DNA of 64,000 nucleotides from Rhizobiaceae bacterium (GCA_905339215.1 CAJPFN010000017.1:1-64000), one strand, 5' to 3'. Shown: positions 1 through 9,258, counted from the stretch's first letter. The notes: a model not told the origin generated them from the letters alone. Made by a program: numbers and translations.

Positions 1-5
1 TATTA

Positions 6-82
6 TGGCGATCCCGACAGGATTCGAACCTGTGACCATCGGCTTAGAAGGCCGGTGCTCTATCCAGCTGAGCTACGGGACC
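6..82 (-). tRNA. tRNA-Arg (anticodon TCT)
   Basis: The minus strand folds as a complete 77-nt cloverleaf with an encoded 3' CCA (bases 6-8). The 7-bp acceptor stem pairs 76-82 with 10-16 and contains one G-T wobble. The anticodon loop reads CTTCTAA, giving anticodon TCT, which reads AGA/AGG arginine codons. The T-arm carries the usual GGTTCGAATC core. It lies at the window edge, so its upstream neighbour cannot be seen. Confidence 0.97.
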
Positions 83-129
83 GTCCGACGCCGCGGCTGC
101 AGCGCTATCGGGAACGCGTCAACGACCGG

Positions 130-435
130 TCAGTGCGTCCACGGCGTCCTGCGGTCATAGCGGAAATTGTCCGAGTAGGAAATCTGCCGGCGCTTGCTCT
201 CCTTCGGCAGTTCCACACGGTAGGCAAGCCCATGCTTCTCGGCATAGGCGACCGCCTCTTCCCGGCTGGCGAAGGTCAGGCGGATCTGGCTCTTCATGTC
301 GGCGGAAGTGGTGTAGCCCATCAGAGGGTCGATCTTGCGCCGCGTCTCCGGCTCGAACTCGAGCACCCAGTGGCCGGTCTTGGCCTTGCCCGACTGCATG
401 GCGGTCTTGGCGGGGCTGTAGATTCGCGCGGACAT
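130..435 (-). CDS. NDUFS4-like complex I accessory subunit (ETC complex I subunit family)
   Basis: This 101-aa protein matches the small alphaproteobacterial homologues of the 18-kDa NDUFS4/NUYM accessory subunit of NADH:ubiquinone oxidoreductase. Recognisable parts are the opening MSARIYSPAKTAMQSGKAKT, the W-V-L-E-F-E-P segment, the MGYTTSADM motif near the middle, and the YAEKHGLAY segment. The family is a peripheral complex I component and needs no cofactor. I chose the ATG at 435 because AGGAG lies just upstream; the open frame continues to 549 but that extension is low-complexity and lacks a better start. It stands alone between two tRNA genes, as is common for this gene in Rhizobiales. 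Identification is from memory of the family. Confidence 0.85.
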   Translation of the reverse strand: MSARIYSPAKTAMQSGKAKTGHWVLEFEPETRRKIDPLMGYTTSADMKSQIRLTFASREEAVAYAEKHGLAYRVELPKESKRRQISYSDNFRYDRRTPWTH

Positions 436-567
436 CGGGAAGCTCCTGGCAATCTGGCGATGTTTTTGCCCTTTGCCCCCGCCGCCGCGCACTGTCAAGC
501 GGCGCCGGCCGGACAAAGCGTCGCCGGAGGCGACCGGAACCGGTCCCAAGGCCGGACAGGGGGAAGC

Positions 568-644
<77 letters not shown>

Positions 645-824
645 AGGTTCCGGGTGAATAAGGTCTGCCTCGATCCAAGGCAAGAGGCTCGGCGTCGAAT
701 ACGTCGCGGCAACAGGCGAGCGGCGCAGAACCGGACTTCCGAGCCGGATCTCTGAGGACTTGCGCCGGCGCGGCGCCAGGTCCACAACGCGCCTGCTCGT
801 CGGCATCAGCACCGGAGGAAAGAC

Positions 825-1085
825 ATGCGCGCTTCGTGGGCAGGACGGATCGCTTCGGCAGCATTGCTGTTCCTAGCGTCGCCGGCCGTGGCTCAGACCT
901 GCACCGCGGAGGTCGGCGCCGAAGAGGCCAAGACCTATGTCGACCAGTGCCTCGAAGTCTCCCCGGCGACGAGGCCGCCCTGCAATGCCGACAACGCTTG
1001 CCAGCTGATCTGGGACGAGATCGCGCGCGGCTGCGCCATGCTCGGCGAAGACGCTCCCGATTTCTGCTCCGACTACGGGGAATAG
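825..1085 (+). CDS. small secreted six-cysteine protein, unknown function
   Basis: This 86-aa protein begins with a clear Sec signal peptide (Arg-rich start, hydrophobic AALLFLA core, cleavage expected after AVAQ near residue 24). The mature part of about 62 residues carries six cysteines (TC, QC, PC, AC, GC, FC), a number that would allow three disulfides in the periplasm. A strong GGAGG lies 7 nt before the ATG, so the start is well supported. It is convergent with hdaA (14 nt between stops) and seems monocistronic. I do not recognise the family. The even cysteine number, signal peptide and good ribosome-binding site argue that it is a real gene and not a chance frame. Confidence 0.75.
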   Translation: MRASWAGRIASAALLFLASPAVAQTCTAEVGAEEAKTYVDQCLEVSPATRPPCNADNACQLIWDEIARGCAMLGEDAPDFCSDYGE

Positions 1086-1099
1086 AGCGTGCCGCGCGC

Positions 1100-1795
1100 T
1101 CACAGGTCGAACGCCGCCTGACCTTCGTCGAGCGCGCTGAGCGTCGCCGCGGCGAGGCCGCGCGTGATCCGGCTCTTCTGTTCGAGCGCCACGCGATCCA
1201 GCCGGTCGACGACGCGCATGGCGGTCGCCAGCGACCGCTCGATGCGGCGCACGAGGTATTGCACGACATGCGGCTCGACCTCGACCTGGCGGTCGGCGAA
1301 CAGCTTGGTGATCACCCCGGCAAGCAGGATGTCGTCGGGCTCGTGGATCTCGACCGTTGCCGCGGCCTTCAGGCGCGAGGCGAGGTCCGGCAGCCTGACG
1401 TTCCAGGCGGCCGGGAAGCGGCGGGCGGTGAGCAGAAGCTGCGTCCCCGATGCGCGCACGGCGTTGATCAGGTGGAAGAGGCCCGTCTCGTCGAGGCCGG
1501 GACCGTCGGCATCGTCGACGAGCACCGGGCCACGCGCCGCCGCGTCGAGCGCCGGGGCGCCAAGGTCCTGGCGGCGGAACGCAACCGCGCCGGCCCGATC
1601 GCGCCAGATCGCGGCGAGATGGCTCTTGCCCGAGCCGGCCGGACCGGCAAGCACGACGACGGGTGCGGGCCAGCCGGGCCAGCGGTCGATCAGGGCGACG
1701 GCGTCGGCGTTTGCGGTTCCGACGACGAGCTCGTCGCGCGACCGGCCGACCTCGTGGACGAGTTCCAGCGGCAGCTGGCGCGGGCTATCGGGCAT
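1100..1795 (-). CDS. hdaA: HdaA, DnaA-homologous regulator of replication initiation
   Basis: This 231-aa protein is a stand-alone AAA+ module resembling DnaA domain III without the DNA-binding domain. A Walker A motif GPAGSGKSH lies at residues 51-59, a Walker B-like segment PVLVDDADG follows, and the N-terminus carries QLPLEL, resembling the beta-clamp-binding QL-x-LPL motif of Hda proteins. In alphaproteobacteria, HdaA with the clamp stimulates ATP hydrolysis by DnaA and so prevents re-initiation. It overlaps the 3' end of the upstream permease gene by 11 nt, the usual Rhizobiales arrangement, and is presumably cotranscribed with it. Confidence 0.88.
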   Translation of the reverse strand: MPDSPRQLPLELVHEVGRSRDELVVGTANADAVALIDRWPGWPAPVVVLAGPAGSGKSHLAAIWRDRAGAVAFRRQDLGAPALDAAARGPVLVDDADGPGLDETGLFHLINAVRASGTQLLLTARRFPAAWNVRLPDLASRLKAAATVEIHEPDDILLAGVITKLFADRQVEVEPHVVQYLVRRIERSLATAMRVVDRLDRVALEQKSRITRGLAAATLSALDEGQAAFDL

Positions 1796-2975
1796 CGTCG
1801 CGGCCGGGCAGGACCGGCGGCAAGGCTTCCAACGGCGCTTCGGCGGGCGGGCGGTGGCCGGTATAGAGCGGCGACTGGAGATAGCGGCCGATGGCGAAAC
1901 GCACCAGCACGCCGACGGCCGCCGCCGCCGGCACGGCGATGAGCAGGCCGACGAAGCCGAACAACGCGCCGAAGGCGAACAGCGCGAACATCAGCCAGAC
2001 CGGATGCAGGCCGACGCTCTTGCCGACCAGGCGGGGCTGGAGGATGTTGCCCTCGATGAACTGGCCGAAGAAGAACACGCCGGCGACGGCCGCGATCATC
2101 GTGTAGTCGGGCCAGAACTGGACGATGGCGACGCCCACGGCGAGCACCAGCCCGACCAGCGAGCCGACATAGGGGATGAAGCTGATCAGCCCGGAGAAGA
2201 GGCCGATCAGGATGCCGAAGTTGAGGCCCGCCGCGGTCAGGCCGACGGCGTACATGATGCCGAGAACGAGGCAGAGCGTGCCCTGCCCGCGGACGAAGCC
2301 GGCGGTGGCAAGGTTGATGTCGGCGGCGATGCCGCGGACGGTGTTCACATGGTCGCGCGGCACCCAGCCGTCGACGGTGGCGACCATGCGGTCCCAGTCG
2401 AGCAGCATGTAGAAGGCCACGACCGGCGTGACCACGAACAGGCCGGCGATGTTGAAGAGCGCCACGCCGGAATCCCAGATGGACTGCATCACGGCGGTCA
2501 GGAAGCCGGCGCTGGAGGTGAGCAGCGAGCTGAGCGCGTTCCTGAGATTCTGGGCATCGATACCGAAACGCTGTTCCAGCCACTGGGGATCGATCTGGGT
2601 AATCAGCGCCTGGAGCTGGCCGAGATAGGTGGGCAGGCGGCCGATGAAGTCGGCGAGCTGCGTGACCAGGACCGGGATGAGCAGGATGAGCGAGAGCGCG
2701 AAGAAGATGATGAAGGCGACGAGGATGAGAATCGTCGCCATCAGCCGCGAGACGCCGCGGCGCTGCAGCCAGTCGGCCACCGGGTCGAGGAAATAAGCCA
2801 GCACCATCCCGGCCACGAACGGCAGGAGGATGTCGCTGAACAGGTAGACGAAACCGGCGAAGAGGACCGTGGCGATCAGCCAGAAGCGCAGCTGACGGCG
2901 CAGCGCCTTCAGCGCGAGTTCGGCCGCCCTGTCTTCCGCCCTGTCTTCATCGTCCGGAAGTATCGCTCTCGCCAT
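1785..2975 (-). CDS. AI-2E family (PerM-like) membrane permease
   Basis: This 396-aa protein has the AI-2E/PerM layout: two N-terminal membrane segments (about residues 33-75), a further segment and an extracytoplasmic loop, then a block of C-terminal helices. Family landmarks are the segment LFSGLISFIPYVGSLVGLVL and the following EGNILQPRLVGKSVGLHP motif. The family exports or conducts small solutes; the actual substrate cannot be read from sequence. The start at 2975 overlaps the upstream CDP-alcohol transferase by 29 nt, and the 3' end overlaps hdaA. A second AI-2E paralogue lies at 61607-62743. Confidence 0.85.
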   Translation of the reverse strand: MARAILPDDEDRAEDRAAELALKALRRQLRFWLIATVLFAGFVYLFSDILLPFVAGMVLAYFLDPVADWLQRRGVSRLMATILILVAFIIFFALSLILLIPVLVTQLADFIGRLPTYLGQLQALITQIDPQWLEQRFGIDAQNLRNALSSLLTSSAGFLTAVMQSIWDSGVALFNIAGLFVVTPVVAFYMLLDWDRMVATVDGWVPRDHVNTVRGIAADINLATAGFVRGQGTLCLVLGIMYAVGLTAAGLNFGILIGLFSGLISFIPYVGSLVGLVLAVGVAIVQFWPDYTMIAAVAGVFFFGQFIEGNILQPRLVGKSVGLHPVWLMFALFAFGALFGFVGLLIAVPAAAAVGVLVRFAIGRYLQSPLYTGHRPPAEAPLEALPPVLPGRDDAR

Positions 2976-3504
2976 AGCCGCTCATGTGCCTCAGCCAACC
3001 GACGAGATAGGCCCCGGCGGAAGCGGCGGTCAAGAGGCCGGAGAGCAGGACGAGACCCTGGCGCACCATGGGCAGGTCGGTGCCGAAGGCGAGCACGGCG
3101 AGCACGAAGGCGGCCAGCGTGATCTGCACGGCGGTATTGGCCTTCGACACCATCAGCGGCCTGACCGCCACCGGATTGCCCATGATGGTGGAGAGCAGCA
3201 CCGCGCCAACGATGAGGGCGTCGCGCGACACGGCGCCGACGACCAGCCACAACGGCAGTTCGCCCATGTAGCCGAGAACGACGAAAACGCTGACCAGGAG
3301 GAGCTTGTCGGCGACCGGGTCGAGATAGGCGCCGAGTTCCGTGCGCTGGTTGTAGCGGCGGGCGATGAAGCCGTCGACGCCGTCGGAGATTCCCGCGACG
3401 AGGAAGCCAGCCAACGCCCATTCCATGCGTTCGCTGAGCAGCGCGAGCACCACGCCCGGCACCAGGAAGAAACGCATCAGCGTGATCAGATTCGGCAGGG
3501 TCAA
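2947..3504 (-). CDS. CDP-alcohol phosphatidyltransferase family protein (TTG start)
   Basis: This 185-aa integral membrane enzyme contains the CDP-alcohol phosphotransferase signature D-G-x2-A-R-x8-G-x3-D-x3-D, seen as [11 protein letters not shown] followed by [10 protein letters not shown]. Several hydrophobic helices surround it. The family transfers a phosphoalcohol to an acceptor such as glycerol phosphate. A second, more PgsA-like member is at 16245, so this one may make cardiolipin or another phospholipid; that is not decidable here. The start is taken as TTG at 3504 because GGAGGAG lies directly upstream at good spacing and LTLPNLIT is the conserved family start. An in-frame ATG at 3699 would add 65 low-complexity residues. 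Confidence 0.85.
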   Translation of the reverse strand: MTLPNLITLMRFFLVPGVVLALLSERMEWALAGFLVAGISDGVDGFIARRYNQRTELGAYLDPVADKLLLVSVFVVLGYMGELPLWLVVGAVSRDALIVGAVLLSTIMGNPVAVRPLMVSKANTAVQITLAAFVLAVLAFGTDLPMVRQGLVLLSGLLTAASAGAYLVGWLRHMSGYGESDTSGR

Positions 3505-3697
3505 GCTTCTCCTCCCGGGCCGGCACCGCGCAGGGGATACATGGTCGAGGCGCGCCGCGAACGCAAGCGGCGGCGAAAGACTGTGGGCCGGCGACGACTT
3601 TCGGCCGCACCCGGCCTTGCGGCCGGGCCCGCGTTCTTGCGGGCCGGCCTGCTTCATGCGAAGAGCGCCGAAACACGAGAACCAGCGGAGCAGTGCC

Positions 3698-4762
3698 ATG
3701 AGCGACAGGCCGAACGGGCTGACCTACGCCCAGGCGGGCGTCGACATCGACGCCGGCAACGCAATGGTCGAGAAGATCAAGCCGCTGGTGCGCTCGACCC
3801 GGCGTCCCGGCGCCGACGGCGAGATCGGCGGCTTCGGCGGGCTGTTCGACCTGAGGGCCGCGGGCTTCGTCGATCCCGTTCTGGTCGCCGCCAACGACGG
3901 CGTCGGCACCAAGGTCAAGGTCGCCATCGAATCCGGCCGCCACGGAACGGTCGGCATCGACCTCGTCGCCATGTGCGTCAACGACCTGGTCGTGCAGGGC
4001 GCCGAGCCGCTGTTCTTCCTCGACTACTTCGCCACCGGCAAGCTCGACCCGGACCAGGGCGCGGCGATCGTCGGCGGCATCGCCGAGGGCTGCCGCCAGG
4101 CCGGCTGCGCGCTGATCGGCGGCGAGACCGCCGAGATGCCCGGTCTCTACCAGGGCGGCGACTACGACCTCGCGGGCTTCGCCGTCGGCGCGGCCGAGCG
4201 CGGCCAGTTGCTGCCCACCGACGACGTCGTCGAAGGCGACATCCTGCTCGGCATCGCCTCGTCGGGGCTTCACTCCAACGGCTTCTCGCTGGTGCGCCGC
4301 ATCGTCGCCCAGTCCGGCCTGAAATGGGCCGACAAGGCGCCCTTCGCCGTCGGCCAGACGCTCGGCGAAGCCCTGCTCGAGCCGACGCGCATCTATGTGC
4401 GCTCGATCCTGAAGGCGATCCGCGAGACACATGGCATCAAGGCGCTCGCCCACATCACCGGCGGCGGCTTTCCCGAAAACATCCCGCGCGTACTGCCCAA
4501 GGACTTTGCCGCCGAACTGGACCTCGAGGAGATCGACGTGCCGCCGGTGTTCTCCTGGCTCGCCAGGACCGGCGGCGTGGCGCCGGCCGAGATGATGCGC
4601 ACCTTCAACTGCGGCATCGGCATGGTGACGGTCGTCGCTGCCGGGCAGGCCGCCCAGGTCGCCGCCGTGCTGCAGGCGGCGGGCGAGACGGTGACGCCGA
4701 TCGGCCGCATCGTGCCGCGCCGCGACGCCGGCGTGATCTACCGCGGGGCGCTGTCCCTATGA
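3698..4762 (+). CDS. purM: phosphoribosylformylglycinamidine cyclo-ligase (AIR synthetase)
   Basis: This 354-aa enzyme catalyses ATP-dependent closure of FGAM to AIR, step five of de novo purine synthesis. Diagnostic motifs include [13 protein letters not shown] at the N-terminus, [11 protein letters not shown] (ATP/substrate loop), [22 protein letters not shown] and [13 protein letters not shown]. Its length equals that of typical PurM. The ATG at 3698 is preceded by GGAG. The stop overlaps the purN start in an ATGA junction, so the two are translationally coupled. It is divergent from the CDP-alcohol transferase, with about 190 nt between their starts. Confidence 0.98.
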   Translation: MSDRPNGLTYAQAGVDIDAGNAMVEKIKPLVRSTRRPGADGEIGGFGGLFDLRAAGFVDPVLVAANDGVGTKVKVAIESGRHGTVGIDLVAMCVNDLVVQGAEPLFFLDYFATGKLDPDQGAAIVGGIAEGCRQAGCALIGGETAEMPGLYQGGDYDLAGFAVGAAERGQLLPTDDVVEGDILLGIASSGLHSNGFSLVRRIVAQSGLKWADKAPFAVGQTLGEALLEPTRIYVRSILKAIRETHGIKALAHITGGGFPENIPRVLPKDFAAELDLEEIDVPPVFSWLARTGGVAPAEMMRTFNCGIGMVTVVAAGQAAQVAAVLQAAGETVTPIGRIVPRRDAGVIYRGALSL

Positions 4763-5472
4763 ACGCGAAACGCAAGCGGGTCGCCATCCTGATCTCGGGC
4801 CGCGGCTCGAACATGTCGGCGCTGATCGCGGCGTCGCGGGAAGCCGACTACCCGGCGACGATCGTTGGCGTGATTTCCGACAGGCCGGACGCCGCGGGCC
4901 TGCGCGCCGCCGAAGCGGCAGGCATCGCCGCAGTCGTCGTCGAGCGCCGCAGCTTCGCCGACAGGCAAGCCCACGATGCGGCGATCGACGCGACACTCGC
5001 CGGCTTCGGCGCCGAGATCGTCGCGCTGGCCGGCTACATGCGACTGCTCGGCGCCGACTTCGTCCAGCGCTGGCAGGGGCGGATGATCAACATCCATCCC
5101 TCGCTGCTGCCCGGTTTCAAGGGCCTCGACACGCATCGCCGCGCGCTCGACGCCGGCGTGCGCATCCACGGCTGCAGCGTGCATTTCGTCACGGCCGACA
5201 TGGACGGCGGGCCGCTGATCGCGCAGGCGGCGGTTCCGGTGCTTGCGGACGACACCGAGGACAGCCTCGCGGCGCGCGTGCTGAAGGCCGAGCACAAGCT
5301 CTATCCGCAAGCGCTGGCGATGGTCTGCGAGGGCCGCGCCGCCATGGAGCAGGGACGCACGTTGATCGACGCGCGCGGCATGGTGGAGCGCAACGCCGCC
5401 CAGGTACTCTTCGCGCCCGACCTCGCCGAGGAAAGCGTCAACATCGAGGACCTGGCACGGTTCACGCCCTAA
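4759..5472 (+). CDS. purN: phosphoribosylglycinamide formyltransferase
   Basis: This 237-aa enzyme transfers a formyl group from 10-formyl-THF to GAR, step three of purine synthesis. Visible family motifs are the N-terminal [10 protein letters not shown], the catalytic [12 protein letters not shown] (Asn and His), and [15 protein letters not shown] with the catalytic Asp. The C-terminus is about 20 residues longer than the E. coli enzyme, which is common in alphaproteobacteria. It starts inside the purM stop codon (ATGA), forming a purMN operon. Confidence 0.97.
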   Translation: MNAKRKRVAILISGRGSNMSALIAASREADYPATIVGVISDRPDAAGLRAAEAAGIAAVVVERRSFADRQAHDAAIDATLAGFGAEIVALAGYMRLLGADFVQRWQGRMINIHPSLLPGFKGLDTHRRALDAGVRIHGCSVHFVTADMDGGPLIAQAAVPVLADDTEDSLAARVLKAEHKLYPQALAMVCEGRAAMEQGRTLIDARGMVERNAAQVLFAPDLAEESVNIEDLARFTP

Positions 5473-5554
5473 GTTCAATCCATGCCCTGAATTCCTGGGC
5501 ACACGGCCTTGCGGCGGATGGCGAATCCGCGCCGGGCCGCTATGATCGGCGGCC

Positions 5555-6079
5555 ATGGGCTACACCAAAGAACTGCTTCTCTTCCGTCACGCCAAGTCGA
5601 GCCGGGACGATCCCGGCCTCGACGATTTCGACCGACCGCTCGCCGAACGAGGTATCAAGGACGCACCGCTGATCGGCCGCGAAATCGCCGCGCGCGGCTG
5701 GATCCCGCAGCTCGCGCTGGTCTCGCCGGCGGCGCGGACGACCGAAACCTGGAAGCTGGCCGCCGCCGGTTTCGCCTCTGCGCCGCGGGTGCGTTCACCC
5801 GAATCGCTCTACCTCGCCTCGTCGAGCCGCATCCTGACGGAAATCGCCAAGACGCCCGAGACGGTCGAGCGCCTCGTCGTAGTCGGCCACAATCCCGGCA
5901 TGGAGGAACTGGCGCGCATGCTCGCCGGCCAGCGCTCAGACGAGGCGGCCAGGCGGCTCGTCGACGAAAAATTCCCGACCGGGGCGCTGGCGCGCTTCAC
6001 CTTCTCCGGCGAATGGAAAGACCTCGCCGCCGGCGGCACGGCGCTGACCCATTTCCTGCGGCCAAAGGATCTCGGCTGA
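5555..6079 (+). CDS. histidine phosphatase family protein (SixA-like)
   Basis: This 174-aa protein belongs to the branch-2 SixA-type histidine phosphatases. The catalytic RHAKS (RHG-equivalent) is at about residues 11-15, SPAARTTET follows in the middle, and the second catalytic His lies in VVGHNPGMEEL. SixA enzymes dephosphorylate phosphohistidine on phosphotransfer proteins; the target here is unknown. It is about 80 nt downstream of purN and may be cotranscribed. It converges on the molybdopterin oxidoreductase across a double-hairpin element. Confidence 0.88.
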   Translation: MGYTKELLLFRHAKSSRDDPGLDDFDRPLAERGIKDAPLIGREIAARGWIPQLALVSPAARTTETWKLAAAGFASAPRVRSPESLYLASSSRILTEIAKTPETVERLVVVGHNPGMEELARMLAGQRSDEAARRLVDEKFPTGALARFTFSGEWKDLAAGGTALTHFLRPKDLG

Positions 6080-6145
6080 GGCGGGCGGGGGCCGACCGCG
6101 TTCCGAAGGGATACCTGACGCCGAAGCATCAACGACACCCCCTCC

Positions 6146-6187
6146 ACCATGCTTCGCATGGTCCCCCTCCCCCGTAACCGGGGGAGG
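6146..6187. repeat. double-hairpin palindromic repeat (REP-like) between convergent genes
   Basis: Two adjacent perfect hairpins are visible. The first is ACCATGC-TTC-GCATGGT (6146-6162). The second is CCTCCCCC, a 6-nt loop, GGGGGAGG (6166-6187). There is no T tract, so it is not a classical intrinsic terminator. Its sequence resembles an extragenic palindromic element I recall as widespread in Rhizobiales and Caulobacterales genomes. Its position between two convergent stop codons fits a REP-type or transcript-stabilising role. Confidence 0.6.
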
Positions 6188-6199
6188 AACTGCGACGCC

Positions 6200-8305
6200 T
6201 CAGGCCGCAGGCCGCAGCCACACCCGGTTGTCGTGGAAGGCGGCACCGCCATAGGGCGCCGCCGCGTCTGCGCCGGTCAATACGTTGATACCCTCGCCGC
6301 GCTCGTGCGCACCGTTCGGCCAGATGCCCTCGGCGATGACGACGCCGCGGCGCACGCCGTCGAAGAGCCGCGCATGCAGCACCACCTCGCCGCGGCGGTT
6401 GCCGATCTCGACGCGGCCGCCCTCGGCGATGCCGAGGATTTGAGCGTCTTCGGAGTGAACCAGCAACTCTGGCCTTCCTTCGCGCGTCCTCGACGTCGGC
6501 GTCTCGGTGAAGGACGAGTTGAGGAAGGAACGCGCCGGCGAAGTGGCGAGGCGGAACGGGTGCCCGGCGTCGGCCTCCTCGATCAGCTCGACATGGTCGG
6601 GGAACTCCGGCAGGCGCTGCCAGGGGCCCATCAGGCCGACCGACTTTGGCGGCTTGTTCGGCGACGGCCCCCACTCCCATTGCGGGCGGAAGCGGAACTT
6701 TCCGTCGGCATGGCCGAAGCCCTTCAGGTAGTGCGCGGTGTCGAAGTCGGGCTGGACGTCGAGCCAGCGGTCGCGCTTCAGCGCCTCGTAGGAGCTGCCA
6801 TGGCGGGAGAGCATGGTATCGATGTGCTCGCGCTCGCTGAGGCCGAAGCCGGGCCTGTCGGCGACGCCGAGGCGCCTGGCCAGTTCCTCGATGACGTAGA
6901 GGTTGGTGCGCGGGCCGGCCGGCGGGTCGATCAGCTTCGGCCCGAGCGTGATGAACTGGTTGCCGCCGCCCTTGTAGAGGTCGTCGTGCTCGACGAACAT
7001 GGTCGCAGGCAGGACGACGTCGGCGAGTTTCGCCGTGTCGGTCATGAACTGCTCGTGCACGGCGACGAACAGATCGTCGCGCAGGAAACCCTTCCGCACC
7101 AATCGTTGCTCGGGACAGACGTTGGCCGGGTTGGTGTTCTGGATCAGCATCGCCGTCACCGGCGGGCCATTGCGCAAGGCTTCGGCATCGCCGGTGAGGA
7201 TGCGGCCGACCTGCGACTGGTCGAGGTGGCGGATCGCCGGATCGGCCATGGCGTTGCCTTCGACGAGGCGCCTGTCGAGGTGGTAGATGGCGCCGTTGTT
7301 GTGGAAGGCGCCGCCGCCTTCGTATTGCCAGCAACCGGTGACCGCGGCGATAGACAGCGCCGCATGCATGTTGACGGCGCCGTTGCGCTGGCGGGCAAAA
7401 CCGTAGCCGAGGCGGAAGAAGGTCTTCTTCGTCGTGCCGACGAGTCTGGCGAAGGCCTCGATCCCGGCCACCGGTACGCCGCAGATCGCCGACGCCCATT
7501 CGGGCGTGCGGGTCTTCAGATGCGCTTCGAGGCCACCGGGATCGTCGGTGTATTTTTCCAGGTAGGCACGGTCGGCGAGGCCGTCGCGGAAGAGCACGTG
7601 CATGACCGCGCAGGCGAGCGCACCGTCGGTGCCCGGCCTGACGATGATGCCGAGGTCGGCCTGCTTGATCGTGGCGTTTTCGTAGACGTCGACGACGACG
7701 ATCTTCGCCCCGCGCTCCTTGCGGGCGCGGACCGCGTGGGTCATCACGTTGACCTGGGTGACGACGGCGTTGGTTCCCCAGATCACGACGCAGTCGGACT
7801 TCGCCATCTCGCGCGGGTCGGGGCCGGCGAGCCGGCCGGTGCCCATGACGTAGCCGGTCCAGGCGAGGTTGGTGCAGATCGTGTCGAAGAAGCCGGAATA
7901 CTTCTTGGCGTGGCGCAGGCGGTTGATCGAATCGCGCTGCACGAGGCCCATCGTGCCGGCATAGTAGTAGGGCCAGACCGCTTCCGAGCCGTGCCTGTCC
8001 TCCGCGGCGATCATCTTCTCGGCGACGAGGTCGAGCGCCGCTTCCCAGCTCGCCTCCTTCCAGGCCCCTTCGCCCTTCGCCCCGGCGCGGACCAGCGGCT
8101 TCGTCAGGCGGTCGGGGTGGTGCACGCGCTCGGCGTAGCGGGCGACCTTGGCGCAGACGACGCCGGCCGTGTAGTTGTTGTCGCGGGCGCCGTGGACCCG
8201 ACCGATGCGGCCTTCGCCGAGGATCTCCACGTCGAGCGCGCAGGTCGACGGGCAATCGTGGGGGCAGGCCGAATGGCCGATTTTCAAAGGCGTGTGCTGG
8301 TTCAT
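6200..8305 (-). CDS. molybdopterin-dependent oxidoreductase, orphan catalytic subunit
   Basis: This 701-aa protein is a member of the DMSO-reductase/formate-dehydrogenase superfamily. An N-terminal [4Fe-4S] motif C14-x3-C18-x3-C22-x28-C51 precedes the bis-MGD binding domains; GTNAVVTQVN, TNPANVCP and the C-terminal molydop-binding domain (near ANSGE-like IGNRRGEVVLHARL) are recognisable. No signal peptide is visible, so it is probably cytoplasmic. No electron-transfer or chaperone partner is encoded next to it, and the substrate is unknown; homologues are usually annotated only as molybdopterin oxidoreductase. Molybdopterin synthase genes moaD and moaE lie 8.5 kb away but not in the same unit. 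Confidence 0.88.
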   Translation of the reverse strand: MNQHTPLKIGHSACPHDCPSTCALDVEILGEGRIGRVHGARDNNYTAGVVCAKVARYAERVHHPDRLTKPLVRAGAKGEGAWKEASWEAALDLVAEKMIAAEDRHGSEAVWPYYYAGTMGLVQRDSINRLRHAKKYSGFFDTICTNLAWTGYVMGTGRLAGPDPREMAKSDCVVIWGTNAVVTQVNVMTHAVRARKERGAKIVVVDVYENATIKQADLGIIVRPGTDGALACAVMHVLFRDGLADRAYLEKYTDDPGGLEAHLKTRTPEWASAICGVPVAGIEAFARLVGTTKKTFFRLGYGFARQRNGAVNMHAALSIAAVTGCWQYEGGGAFHNNGAIYHLDRRLVEGNAMADPAIRHLDQSQVGRILTGDAEALRNGPPVTAMLIQNTNPANVCPEQRLVRKGFLRDDLFVAVHEQFMTDTAKLADVVLPATMFVEHDDLYKGGGNQFITLGPKLIDPPAGPRTNLYVIEELARRLGVADRPGFGLSEREHIDTMLSRHGSSYEALKRDRWLDVQPDFDTAHYLKGFGHADGKFRFRPQWEWGPSPNKPPKSVGLMGPWQRLPEFPDHVELIEEADAGHPFRLATSPARSFLNSSFTETPTSRTREGRPELLVHSEDAQILGIAEGGRVEIGNRRGEVVLHARLFDGVRRGVVIAEGIWPNGAHERGEGINVLTGADAAAPYGGAAFHDNRVWLRPAA

Positions 8306-8394
8306 CCGGCCAAACTAGCGATTTTAAGCCGGCGCGTGTAGACGCGAGGGTCCGAATTGCGTTGATGCAGGCGAAGGGCCGGCCAAGAGCGACG

Positions 8395-9258
8395 ATGAAC
8401 TACCGCCACGCCTACCATGCCGGGAACTTCGCCGACGTCGTCAAGCACGTCGTGCTGGCGCGCGTCGTCGACTACCTGAAGCGCAAGGACAAGGCGTTCC
8501 GCGTGGTCGACACCCATGCCGGGCGCGGCATCTATGATCTCGCCTCCGTCGAGGCGCAGAAGACCGGGGAATGGCGGGACGGCGTCGGCCGCGTGCTCGG
8601 ACATGCCTTCCGGCCGGAGGCGACGGCGCTGCTTGCGCCCTACCTGGAGGCGGTCCGCGCGGCCAATCCCGACGGCGGCGTCAAGCACTATCCGGGGTCG
8701 CCATGGATCGTGCGGCACCTCCTGCGCCGGCAGGACCGGCTCACCGCGATCGAGATGCACCCGCAAGACGCGGCAGCGCTCGCCGCCCTCTTCGCCGGCG
8801 ACATCCAGACCCGGGTCATCGAACTCGACGGCTGGCTGGCGCTCGGCGCCCACCTGCCGCCGAAGGAGAAGCGCGGGCTGGTCCTCGTCGACCCGCCCTT
8901 CGAAGCGGCAGGCGAGTTCGACCGGCTGGTCGAGGGGCTGGAGAAGGCCCATCGGCGCTGGCCCGGCGGCATCTACGCGCTGTGGTATCCGATCAAGGAC
9001 CGCCGCGCCGTCAACGCCTTCCGCACAGCGCTGGCGGAGACGGGCATCCCGAAGATCGTCGACATCCGCTTCGAGATCCGCCCGGCTTCCGCCGACCAGC
9101 GGCTCGACGGTTGCGGGATCGTCGTGGTCAACCCGCCGTTTTCGCTGAAAGCAGAGCTGGATGTGCTGCTGCCGGCGCTGTCGCGCGTGCTCGCCGAACC
9201 GGCTGGCGGTTCCTCGCGGGTGGTCGAGATCGCCGGCGAGCGGACCGGGGAAGAATGA
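8395..9258 (+). CDS. rlmJ: 23S rRNA (adenine-2030-N6)-methyltransferase
   Basis: This 287-aa protein matches RlmJ (YhiR) throughout: the start MNYRHAYHAGNFADVVKH, the SAM-binding segment DTHAGRGIYDL, and the catalytic DPPF motif (VLVDPPFEAAGEF). It methylates A2030 of 23S rRNA as a stand-alone enzyme. The ATG at 8395 is preferred over an in-frame ATG 33 nt upstream because RlmJ proteins begin at MNYRHAYHAGN. It is divergent from the oxidoreductase, with starts about 90 nt apart. Confidence 0.95.
   Translation: MNYRHAYHAGNFADVVKHVVLARVVDYLKRKDKAFRVVDTHAGRGIYDLASVEAQKTGEWRDGVGRVLGHAFRPEATALLAPYLEAVRAANPDGGVKHYPGSPWIVRHLLRRQDRLTAIEMHPQDAAALAALFAGDIQTRVIELDGWLALGAHLPPKEKRGLVLVDPPFEAAGEFDRLVEGLEKAHRRWPGGIYALWYPIKDRRAVNAFRTALAETGIPKIVDIRFEIRPASADQRLDGCGIVVVNPPFSLKAELDVLLPALSRVLAEPAGGSSRVVEIAGERTGEE

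Noticed and set aside
6149-8341. Very long open frame opposite the molybdopterin oxidoreductase
   Set aside because: It is a GC-rich antisense shadow with low-complexity composition, no family motifs and no ribosome-binding site. Similar shadows occur at 2986-5472 and 17722-20022.
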